Shown piece by piece: positions 32,402 through 39,881 of a DNA stretch of 64,000 nt. The stretch is from JBDUDK01 sp040002995 (GTDB lineage: Bacteria; Actinomycetota; Acidimicrobiia; Acidimicrobiales; Ilumatobacteraceae): NCBI GenBank assembly GCA_040002995.1, contig JBDUDK010000064.1, forward strand, positions 1-64,000, given 5' to 3'. The translations under genes were made by a program, and so were the position numbers. Below the pieces are notes generated by a model. The model was not told the origin of the DNA. It made no database searches and was given only the letters and a program-made list of their open reading frames with translations. Position 1 is the first letter of the stretch, and every line of letters begins with the position of its first letter.

Positions 32402-35400
32402 GTGAGCCAACGTCCGTACCCGTCCGTCGAGTCGCAGCCCTCGTTGCCTGCACTCGAGCAACGCATCCTCGACCGCTGGGACGCCGACGACACCTTTCGC
32501 GCTTCGGTGGAAGCTCGTCCGGCCGGTGCGAGTGGGGCCAACGAGTTCGTCTTCTACGACGGCCCTCCCTTCGCCAACGGTCTGCCGCACTACGGCCATC
32601 TCCTCACGGGCTACGTGAAGGACGCGGTGCCGCGCTACCAGACCATGCGGGGCCGGCGGGTCGAGCGTCGCTTTGGATGGGACTGCCACGGTCTCCCTGC
32701 CGAGGTCGAGGCGGAGCGGCTCATCGGCGTGTCGGGACGCAACGAGATCGTGGCCTACGGCATCGACCGGTTCAACGACGCGTGCCGCACGAGCGTGCTG
32801 CGTTACACCGCCGAATGGGAGCGCTACGTCAAACGGGCGGCGCGCTGGGTCGACTTCAGCAACGACTACAAGACGCTCGACCTCACCTACATGGAATCCG
32901 TCATGTGGGCCTTCAAGACGCTGTGGGACAAGGGTCTGGTGTACGAGGGCTACAAGGTGTTGCCCTACTGCTGGCGGTGCGAGACGCCGTTGTCGAACAC
33001 CGAGACCCGCATGGACGACGTCTACAAAGACCGGCGCGATCCGGCCATCACCGTCGCGTTCAGCTTGGAGACGGGCGAGCGGCTTCTCGCGTGGACGACC
33101 ACGCCGTGGACGCTGCCGTCGAACCTCGCGGTCGCCGTCGGGCCCGATATCGACTACGCCGTCGTCGAACTCGACGGCACGCGGTACGTCCTCGCCGAAG
33201 CCAGGCTCGAGGCGTACGACCGCGAGCTCGGCGGGTCGACACGGGTGGGCACCCTCAAAGGTTCTGATCTCGTCGGGCGTTCCTACGAGCCCCTTTTTCC
33301 GTTCTTCGCACAGCAGCCGAATGCGTTTCGCGTACTCGGCGCGCCGTTCGTGTCCCTCGACGAGGGCACGGGTGTGGTGCATCTGTCGCCCGGTCACGGC
33401 GAGGACGACCAGGTCGTCTGCAACGAAAACGGCATCGCGACTGTGGTTCCGATGGACAGCCGGGGGCGCTACACGTCCGAGGTCACGACGTGGGCCGAGA
33501 CGCAGGTCTTCGAGGCGAACCCCCTCGTGATCCGCGAGCTCAAAGAGCGCGGGCTCGTCCTTCGGCACGAGACCTACGACCACTCCTACCCGCACTGCTG
33601 GCGGTGCGGGCAGCCGCTCGTGTACCGAGCGATCTCATCATGGTTCGTGCAGGTGACGGCGGTGAAGGACCGCATGGTCGAGCTCAATCGCGAGATCACC
33701 TGGGTACCAACCCACGTGGGCGACGGCAGCTTCGGCAAGTGGCTCGAGAACGCGCGTGATTGGTCGATCAGCCGCAGCCGATTCTGGGGTTCGCCGATCC
33801 CTGTGTGGAAGAGCGACGACCCCGCCTACCCACGCATCGACGTCTACGGGAGCCTCGATCAGCTCGCTGCCGACTTTGGTGTGCGGCCGGTCGACCTGCA
33901 CCGTCCGATGGTCGACGAACTCGTGCGGCCGAATCCCGACGACCCCAGTGGCCGCTCGATGATGCTGCGAGTACCCGACGTGCTCGACTGCTGGTTCGAG
34001 TCGGGGTCGATGCCCTTCGCGCAGGTCCACTACCCGTTCGAGAACCGCGAATGGTTCGAGCATCACTACCCGGGCGACTTCATCGTCGAGTACATCTCCC
34101 AAACGCGGGGCTGGTTCTACACGCTGCACGTTCTCGCTACGGCTCTCTTCGATCGTCCCGCCTTTCGAACGTGCGTCGCCCACGGCATCGTGTTGGGGAG
34201 TGACGCGCAGAAGATGTCGAAGAGCCTGCGCAACTATCCCGACCCGTACGACATGTTCGACTCGTACGGCTCCGATGCCATGCGTTGGTTCCTTCTGTCG
34301 TCGAGCATCCTGCGGGGGAGCGACCTCGCCGTCACCGAACCGGCGATCCGCGATGCGGTACGCCAAGTCATCAACCCCTTGTGGAATACCTGGTACTTCT
34401 TCACGCTCTACGCCAACAGCGCCGGTGAGAGTGGCTACCGCGCAAGATTTCGTACTGACCAGGTTCAGGTGCTCGACCGCTACGTCCTGGCCAAGCTGCA
34501 CGATCTGGTCACACAGACCACAACGGCCATGGATGCCTACGACTTCTTCGCCGCCTGTGCCGCCATCCGATCGTTCCTCGACACCCTCACTAACTGGTAC
34601 ATCCGCCGCAGCCGCGACCGCTTCTGGGTGGGCGACTCAGACGCGTTCGACACACTGTTCACCGCGCTGCACGTCTTATGTCGCGTGGCCGCGCCGCTGT
34701 TGCCTCTCGTGACCGAGGAGGTCTTCACGGGCCTCACCGACGCGCGATCAGTGCACCTCGCCGACTGGCCGCTCGCTTCTGAGCTACCGGCGGATGCGGC
34801 CCTCGTACGCGCCATGGATCGGGTCAGAGATGTGTGCTCGGTCGCGCTGAGCATCCGGAAGGCCAACGGCCTGCGCGTCCGCCTACCCCTGGCCTCGCTC
34901 ACCGTCGCCGTGCCCGACGCCGAGACCCTCGCCCCGTTCGTTTCGCTTATCGCCGATGAGGTCAACGTGAAAGAGGTACGCCTCTCGAGTGATGTCGGCG
35001 CCGTGGCCACGAGCGATCTCGCTCTCGTTCCTGCGGTCCTCGGTCCCCGGCTCGGTGCGCAGACACAGAAGGTCATCCAGGCCGCGAAGGGCGGCGACTG
35101 GACGCGCGCCGGCGATGGCGCCGTTATCGCCGGAGGCGTCGCTCTCGTGGAGGGTGAGTACACCGTGCGCCTCGTACCGATGGACAACGCGGCGTCGGCG
35201 TGCCTGCCGGGCAGTGTTGGCGTCGTCCTCGTCGATCTCGCCGTCACCCCCGAGTTGACGACCGAGGGACTGGCCCGCGATCTCGTCCGGGCTATCCAAC
35301 AGGCGCGCCGAGATGCGCAGTTGCATGTTAGTGATCGCGTATCGCTCACCCTCGACGGGTTGCCCGCCGATCTGGTCTGGGCGGTCGAGACGCATCGCGA

Positions 35401-35512
35401 CGTGCTCGCTCGAGAGACGTTGGCGACGGGCATCACCGTCACCGAGGCGGACCTTACGCCCAACGCCGAGGTCGATGGCCGCCGGATTCACGTCGGCCTC
35501 GTGAAGGAGTGA
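32402..35512 (+). CDS. ileS: isoleucyl-tRNA synthetase (IleS2-like)
   Basis: A 1036-residue class I synthetase. HIGH motif as PHYGH (62-66), KMSKS at 604-608, editing domain with LAWTTTPWTLPSNLAV, and the DWSISRSRFWGSPIPVW segment. The lack of a C-terminal zinc finger and the overall length point to the eukaryote-like IleS2 type, which in other bacteria is often naturally insensitive to mupirocin (inference here). GTG start with AGGAG (32392-32396) 5 nt upstream inside the T-box sequestrator, so tRNA-Ile charging should set its translation. Confidence 0.95.
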   Translation: MSQRPYPSVESQPSLPALEQRILDRWDADDTFRASVEARPAGASGANEFVFYDGPPFANGLPHYGHLLTGYVKDAVPRYQTMRGRRVERRFGWDCHGLPAEVEAERLIGVSGRNEIVAYGIDRFNDACRTSVLRYTAEWERYVKRAARWVDFSNDYKTLDLTYMESVMWAFKTLWDKGLVYEGYKVLPYCWRCETPLSNTETRMDDVYKDRRDPAITVAFSLETGERLLAWTTTPWTLPSNLAVAVGPDIDYAVVELDGTRYVLAEARLEAYDRELGGSTRVGTLKGSDLVGRSYEPLFPFFAQQPNAFRVLGAPFVSLDEGTGVVHLSPGHGEDDQVVCNENGIATVVPMDSRGRYTSEVTTWAETQVFEANPLVIRELKERGLVLRHETYDHSYPHCWRCGQPLVYRAISSWFVQVTAVKDRMVELNREITWVPTHVGDGSFGKWLENARDWSISRSRFWGSPIPVWKSDDPAYPRIDVYGSLDQLAADFGVRPVDLHRPMVDELVRPNPDDPSGRSMMLRVPDVLDCWFESGSMPFAQVHYPFENREWFEHHYPGDFIVEYISQTRGWFYTLHVLATALFDRPAFRTCVAHGIVLGSDAQKMSKSLRNYPDPYDMFDSYGSDAMRWFLLSSSILRGSDLAVTEPAIRDAVRQVINPLWNTWYFFTLYANSAGESGYRARFRTDQVQVLDRYVLAKLHDLVTQTTTAMDAYDFFAACAAIRSFLDTLTNWYIRRSRDRFWVGDSDAFDTLFTALHVLCRVAAPLLPLVTEEVFTGLTDARSVHLADWPLASELPADAALVRAMDRVRDVCSVALSIRKANGLRVRLPLASLTVAVPDAETLAPFVSLIADEVNVKEVRLSSDVGAVATSDLALVPAVLGPRLGAQTQKVIQAAKGGDWTRAGDGAVIAGGVALVEGEYTVRLVPMDNAASACLPGSVGVVLVDLAVTPELTTEGLARDLVRAIQQARRDAQLHVSDRVSLTLDGLPADLVWAVETHRDVLARETLATGITVTEADLTPNAEVDGRRIHVGLVKE

Positions 35513-35552
35513 AGCGCCCCGAGCCCGGCTCGCCTTCCGCGCGTGCGATGCG

Positions 35553-35587
35553 TACACTTCGGCGCTCTTTTCCCGATAGGGCCTATC
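35553..35587 (+). promoter_or_regulatory. possible -10 element and palindrome before the DksA-like gene
   Basis: TACACT (35553-35558) fits an actinobacterial -10; no clear -35 is seen. Downstream is a perfect 6-bp palindrome, GATAGG-G-CCTATC (35575-35587), which would lie in the 5' leader 19 bp before the start codon and could be a protein-binding site. Confidence 0.3.
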
Positions 35588-35606
35588 CCGCTAAGAGGGG
35601 ACACTG

Positions 35607-36266
35607 ATGGCCAAGGCAAGCAAGCCCGCTACCAAAAAGACGGTGAGCAAACCAGCGCCCACGAAGAAGGCGGCCGCCAAGGCAGGGGCGGCCAAGAAGG
35701 GCATCGCCACGAAGGCCTCGCCACGGAGCGCGGTCCCGCCGCGTGGCCCCGCGGCGAAGAAGGCCGCGGGGCCCGCCAAGGCGCCTACCAAGGCTGCGGC
35801 CAAGAAAGTCGCGGCCCCGTCGAAAGCCGCGGTGAAGAAAGCGATCGTGAAGCCGGCGAAGCCTCCCAAACCGCCCAAACCGGTCAGGCCCGCCTTCGAC
35901 GCCAAGTTCCTCGAGGAACAGCGCCAGTCGCTCTTCGAGGAGCGTCTGAACCTGATCGGCTCGGCCGAACGCCTCGAAGGCGAGGCGGCGGCGCTGATGG
36001 AAGACCTCGACCCGGGCGATGTGCAGTTTGACGATGAGTCCGGAGAAGGCGATTCCCTCGTGGTCGAGCGCGAACGCGATCTCGCGCTCTCGGGCCAGGC
36101 TCGACAGATGATCGCCGACATCGACGCGGCGCTCCAGCGGCTCGAGAACGGAACCTACGGATTGTCCACCGTGTCTGGTCGCCCGATCCCCAAGGAGCGG
36201 TTGCGGGCGATCCCCTGGGCCACAGAGCTCGTCGAGGAAAAGGTGGGCGGGCTCGGACGTCGATGA
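35607..36266 (+). CDS. DksA/TraR-like protein with histone H1-like N-terminal tail, zinc cysteines lost
   Basis: A 219-residue protein. Residues 1-94 are a Lys/Ala/Pro-rich low-complexity tail resembling histone H1 tails. Residues 98-170 form a coiled-coil hairpin (DAKFLEEQRQSLFEERLNLIG through ALSGQARQMIADIDAALQRLENGTYG), and the end (GRPIPKERLRAIPWATELV) matches the DksA/TraR C-terminal zinc finger region. The usual first CxxC is replaced by Ser and Ser (YGLSTVSGRPIP), so zinc binding is lost. The basic tail suggests DNA or RNA binding. ATGA overlap with lspA. Confidence 0.85.
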   Translation: MAKASKPATKKTVSKPAPTKKAAAKAGAAKKGIATKASPRSAVPPRGPAAKKAAGPAKAPTKAAAKKVAAPSKAAVKKAIVKPAKPPKPPKPVRPAFDAKFLEEQRQSLFEERLNLIGSAERLEGEAAALMEDLDPGDVQFDDESGEGDSLVVERERDLALSGQARQMIADIDAALQRLENGTYGLSTVSGRPIPKERLRAIPWATELVEEKVGGLGRR

Positions 36267-36727
36267 GCGCGCCGCGCGCGCGGAGCCTCCTCGTCGCCGC
36301 GTTCGTTATTGCCGTCGATCAGCTCACCAAATGGTGGGCACTGACCGCGCTCGACCCGGCTCGCCCGACCCATGTGGTGTGGACGCTCCAATTCAACGTG
36401 TCGTACAACAGCGGCATGGCGTTCAGCCGCGGTCGCGGTCTCGGACCCTTGATTGGAGTCGCGGCCCTCGTGATCATTGTCGTCCTCGTCCTCAAGTTGC
36501 GCGCGGTCAATGGCGCATTGGCCACCGTGGCATCCGGCCTTGTGATCGGCGGCGCGCTCGGCAACATCTGCGACCGTATTTTTCGCAGCGGCGGCTTCCT
36601 TCGCGGCGAGGTCGTCGACTTCATCGACCTCCAATGGTGGCCAGTCTTCAATGTGGCCGATATGGCGGTCACGATCGGCGGCGTGCTGCTCGTGTTCGCG
36701 ATGACTGCGGCGGCCAAACGTGCGTGA
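36263..36727 (+). CDS. lspA: lipoprotein signal peptidase (signal peptidase II)
   Basis: A 154-residue membrane aspartyl protease with four helices that cleaves prolipoprotein signal peptides. Catalytic D104 in GNICDRIF and D133 in VFNVADMAV; the N-terminal VDQLTKWWA and YNSGMAFS are further family motifs. It starts inside the DksA-like stop and overlaps the rluD start by 8 bp; the lspA-rluD pair is widely conserved. Confidence 0.96.
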   Translation: MSAPRARSLLVAAFVIAVDQLTKWWALTALDPARPTHVVWTLQFNVSYNSGMAFSRGRGLGPLIGVAALVIIVVLVLKLRAVNGALATVASGLVIGGALGNICDRIFRSGGFLRGEVVDFIDLQWWPVFNVADMAVTIGGVLLVFAMTAAAKRA

Positions 36728-37631
36728 CGTGATCCCCGCTGCGCTCGCCGACGAGCGCGTGGATCGGGTCGTGGCCATGGTGGCCGGTGTGAGCCGCCGC
36801 GAGGCGGCCGAACTGATTGCCGCGGGCGCCGTGCGCCTCGACGGCGGTGCCGTGACCGCCGGCTCGACTCGCGTACGCGAGGGCGCCGACATCGTCATAG
36901 ATGTCGAGCGGCTCGCGCCAGAGCCACCCCTCCTTGCCGACGCGAGCGTGCCCGTTGTCGTGGTGTACGCCGACGACGACGTGATCGTCGTCGATAAGCC
37001 CGAAGGTGTCGTGGTGCATCCCGGGTCGGGGCGGTCGTCGCCGACGCTTGTCCACGGACTGCTCGCGCGGTTCCCCGAGCTCGCCGATGTTGGGGAGGCG
37101 GCCCGACCGGGCATCGTGCACCGTCTCGACAAGGGGACCTCCGGGCTTATGGTCGTGGCCCGCACTCAGCACGCCTACTCGTCGCTCGTCGCTCAGCTCG
37201 CCGAACGGACGGCGGGTCGGGTCTATCTCGCGCTGGTCTGGGGCGCGCCTTCTTCGGTCGTTGGCGTCGTCGACGCTCCGATCGGCCGCTCGACGAGAGA
37301 CCGCACCCGAATGGCGGTCCGACCCGAGGGCAAGGCGGCGCGTACCCGTTACGAAGTGCTGAGAACGTTCCACCGGCCTGTCCCGACGGCGCTGGTCGAG
37401 TGTCACCTCGAGACCGGACGCACCCACCAGATCCGTGTGCACCTGGCCGCGATCGGGCATCCGGTTCTGGGCGATGCTCAGTACCGAGGCGACCGCGGTG
37501 CGATCAATGTCGCGAGACCGATGCTGCACGCAGCCCGCCTCGCGATCACCCATCCCACTACGGGGGAGCGCCTCGAGTTCACATCGGCCTTACCGCCCGA
37601 CATGCAGTCGCTCATCGACAGCCTTGAGTGA
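36720..37631 (+). CDS. rluD: RluD-family 23S rRNA pseudouridine synthase
   Basis: A 303-residue pseudouridine synthase: N-terminal S4 domain (ERVDRVVAMVAGVSRREAAELIAAGAVRLDGG) and catalytic domain with D137 in VHRLDKGTSGLMVVAR, LETGRTHQIRVHLAAIGHPVLGD and HAARLAITHP. It probably modifies helix 69 of 23S rRNA; the RluA/C/D subfamilies cannot be separated with certainty. GTG start overlapping lspA. Confidence 0.92.
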   Translation: MRDVIPAALADERVDRVVAMVAGVSRREAAELIAAGAVRLDGGAVTAGSTRVREGADIVIDVERLAPEPPLLADASVPVVVVYADDDVIVVDKPEGVVVHPGSGRSSPTLVHGLLARFPELADVGEAARPGIVHRLDKGTSGLMVVARTQHAYSSLVAQLAERTAGRVYLALVWGAPSSVVGVVDAPIGRSTRDRTRMAVRPEGKAARTRYEVLRTFHRPVPTALVECHLETGRTHQIRVHLAAIGHPVLGDAQYRGDRGAINVARPMLHAARLAITHPTTGERLEFTSALPPDMQSLIDSLE

Positions 37632-37637
37632 CGCGCC

Positions 37638-38075
37638 TCAGTCGGGCCAGGGCAGCTCGCCGCGCGCCTGCGACGCGATGTCGGCGAGTGTGTAGCCGCC
37701 GAGTTCGGTGCGCATATGCTCACCCACGACACGCCAGATCGCGAGCAGGACGCACTGGCCCTCGTGGTCGCACGCACCGTTCTGGTGGGGTTCGCCGAAA
37801 TCGCCGACCTGGATGGGACCATCGACCGCGCTGATGATCTCCGACAGGCGAATCTCGGAGGGCGGGCGAGCGAGCACGTAGCCGCCGCCGACCCCGCGCT
37901 TGGAGCGCACGAGGCCTGCCCCTTTGAGCGCGAGCAGAATCTGTTCCAGGTAGGGCTGCGGGAGCCCCGTGCGGTCGGCGATGTCGCGCACTGACGTCGG
38001 GCCCGACTCGCCGACGTGTAGCGAGAGCGACAGCAACGCCCTTGCGGCATAGTCACCACGTGTCGAGACCCGCAT
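37638..38075 (-). CDS. Rrf2-family transcriptional regulator with two conserved cysteines
   Basis: A 145-residue winged-helix regulator. MRVSTRGDYAARALLSLSLH and SVRDIADRTGLPQPYLEQILLALKGAGLVRSKRGVGGGYVLARPP are the Rrf2 DNA-binding signature. The sensor loop has only C102 and C108 (ACDHEGQC), not the three cysteines of IscR, so any Fe-S cluster would need another ligand (e.g. H104) or a different geometry. The frame extends 14 codons upstream, but ATG 38075 gives the standard N-terminus. Targets unknown; divergent from the phosphodiesterase with 64 bp between. Confidence 0.9.
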   Translation of the reverse strand: MRVSTRGDYAARALLSLSLHVGESGPTSVRDIADRTGLPQPYLEQILLALKGAGLVRSKRGVGGGYVLARPPSEIRLSEIISAVDGPIQVGDFGEPHQNGACDHEGQCVLLAIWRVVGEHMRTELGGYTLADIASQARGELPWPD

Positions 38076-38139
38076 CGGCGACAAAGCGTAGGGGGCGTAT
38101 CCCCCGTTGCAAGGCACGGCCGCCTTCTAGCCTTGCCCC

Positions 38140-39231
38140 ATGGAGGCGCCGCTCGTACCCGACTACGAGGGCGCGTGCCTCTCGGGGCTGGTCCCCGGCC
38201 TCCTCGGAGGCGACCGGTCGTGGCTCCCCGAACCCGCCCGGCGACCGGGAGTTCCGACGGTGCTGCTGGTGATCGACGGACTCGGCTGGCTCCAACTCTG
38301 CGAACGCTGGCCACTCGCTCCTTGCCTGGCCGCGCTGTCCGGCGGGCCGATTCACTCCGTGGCGCCGACGACGACGGCCGCCGCCCTCACGTCGATCAGC
38401 ACGGGAACGCCACCGGGCGAACACGGCATCGTCGGGTACCGGATGTACGTGCACGGTGACATTCTCAATGTGTTGCGGTGGTCAACGGGCGAGGGCGACG
38501 CGCGGCGCCGCATGCCGCCCGAACAAATCCAGCATCGGAGCGCGTTCCGAGGCACCCAGCCGGTGGCGGTGACGAAGGCGGAGTTCGCCATGACGGGCTT
38601 CACCCTTGCTCATCTCGCGGGCGTCCGCCATCGCGGATGGAGGCTGCCGTCGACCCTCATTGTCGAAACCGCCGCGGCCGTCCGCGCCGGCGAGCGTTTC
38701 GTGTACGCGTACTACGACGGTCCCGACCGGGTGGCCCACGAGTACGGACTCGGCGCGCACTACGACGCGGAGCTCGCCGCGACCGACCGCCTGGTCGCCG
38801 CGCTCCTGGCTGCGCTCCCTTCCGGCACCCAGGTGTTGGTGACCGCCGATCATGGCCAGGTCGATGTGGGCACCAACATCGTCACGCCCGCGCGCGAGGT
38901 GCTTGCGCACACCCGACTCCAGTCCGGGGAGGGCCGGTTTCGTTGGTTACACGCGCAGCGCGGCCGGGAGGGTGAACTCCTCGCCGCCGCCACCACCGCC
39001 CACGCCCACCACGCGTGGGTCGTGCCACTGGGGCAGATGCGCGACGAGCAGTGGTTCGGGCGGCACCTGGCTCCCGCGGCGGCGGCGCGTCTGGGCGACG
39101 TGGCGCTCGTCGCGAGGGATCCGATCAGCTTCGACGACCCGGCCGACTCGGGCGCGTTCACGTTGATCGCGCGCCATGGGAGCCTCACGCCGAACGAAAT
39201 GCTCGTTCCCCTACTTGCGGCGACGGTCTGA
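38140..39231 (+). CDS. type I phosphodiesterase/nucleotide pyrophosphatase-like (alkaline phosphatase superfamily)
   Basis: A 363-residue metallo-phosphoesterase. Metal and nucleophile motifs: LLVIDGLGW (metal Asp), APTTTAAALTSISTGTPPGEHGI (nucleophile Thr), YYDGPDRVAHEYG (Asp/His), VTADHGQVDVG (Asp/His) and ARHGS near the end. No signal peptide or membrane helix is seen, so it may be cytoplasmic. The substrate is unknown. It is followed after 12 bp by bpa on the same strand. Confidence 0.85.
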   Translation: MEAPLVPDYEGACLSGLVPGLLGGDRSWLPEPARRPGVPTVLLVIDGLGWLQLCERWPLAPCLAALSGGPIHSVAPTTTAAALTSISTGTPPGEHGIVGYRMYVHGDILNVLRWSTGEGDARRRMPPEQIQHRSAFRGTQPVAVTKAEFAMTGFTLAHLAGVRHRGWRLPSTLIVETAAAVRAGERFVYAYYDGPDRVAHEYGLGAHYDAELAATDRLVAALLAALPSGTQVLVTADHGQVDVGTNIVTPAREVLAHTRLQSGEGRFRWLHAQRGREGELLAAATTAHAHHAWVVPLGQMRDEQWFGRHLAPAAAARLGDVALVARDPISFDDPADSGAFTLIARHGSLTPNEMLVPLLAATV

Positions 39232-39243
39232 TAGGAACGAGCT

Positions 39244-39723
39244 ATGTCTCAAGGCGATGAAGTCGAGCGGGGGGAGCTGGTCGTGGTGCCGACCGCCGAT
39301 CCCTCCAACACCGAGTCGGTGGAGAAGCCGGCGAAGGTGCTCCGCATAGGCTCGATGATCAAACAGCTCCTCGATGAAGTGCGTGCCGCACCGCTCGACG
39401 AGAAGAGCAGGGAGCGGATGAAGGCGATCTTCGACCTGTCCGTGGCCGACCTCGCCGACGCCCTCTCTCCCGATCTCGCCGAGGAACTGCGACGCCTGGC
39501 ACCACCGTTCGCCACCGCGTCAACACCCTCGGAGGCCGAGCTTCGCGTCGCCCAGGCTCAACTCGTCGGGTGGCTGGAGGGCCTGTTTCACGGTATCCAG
39601 GCGACGCTGTTCGCCCAGCAGATGGCCGCGCGCCAACAGCTCGAGCAGATTAGAAGCGGGGGCAGCATCGGCCCTGGTGGGGCGCCGCGGCAGGAATCCG
39701 ATCGCCCCGGCACCTATCTCTAG
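39244..39723 (+). CDS. bpa: bacterial proteasome activator Bpa/PafE
   Basis: A 159-residue protein matching actinobacterial Bpa (DUF2587): KPAKVLRIGSMIKQLLDEVRAAPLDEKSRERM and ELRVAQAQLVGWLEGLFHGIQATLFAQQMAARQQLEQ form the four-helix ring subunit, and the C-terminus GTYL is the HbYX-like tail that docks on the 20S core (GQYL in mycobacteria). Bpa opens the proteasome for ATP-independent degradation of unfolded proteins. Its presence predicts prcB/prcA elsewhere in the genome. Confidence 0.93.
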   Translation: MSQGDEVERGELVVVPTADPSNTESVEKPAKVLRIGSMIKQLLDEVRAAPLDEKSRERMKAIFDLSVADLADALSPDLAEELRRLAPPFATASTPSEAELRVAQAQLVGWLEGLFHGIQATLFAQQMAARQQLEQIRSGGSIGPGGAPRQESDRPGTYL

Positions 39724-39782
39724 ATCCTGTCTGGCCGGAACGATCGCGGTGGGCTAACGTCGCCGAAATCACACCGATGTAG

Positions 39783-39803
39783 TTCTCCACAGGGTGTGGG
39801 CAA
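39783..39803. promoter_or_regulatory. inverted pair of DnaA-box-like nonamers upstream of dnaE
   Basis: TTCTCCACA (39783-39791) and, three bases on, TGTGGGCAA (39795-39803), whose complement is TTGCCCACA. Both differ by one base from the actinobacterial DnaA box TTGTCCACA. They lie 79 bp upstream of the dnaE GTG. Binding by DnaA is inferred only. The rest of the 158-bp gap holds TAGTTA (39848-39853, -10-like) and the SD GGGAGG (39865-39870). Confidence 0.4.
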
Positions 39804-39881
39804 CCCGGTGGATACGCGAGGGAAGTACGGCAAATACGGCAATCGGCTAGTTAAGCAACCACGAGGGAGGCATCTGCGGCC

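Noticed and set aside
31373..33595. A 740-codon minus-strand frame opposite divIVA, the T-box and the ileS 5' half
   Set aside because: Low-complexity Ser/Arg/Val-rich translation with no domain; a mirror of GC-rich codon bias in the true genes on the plus strand.
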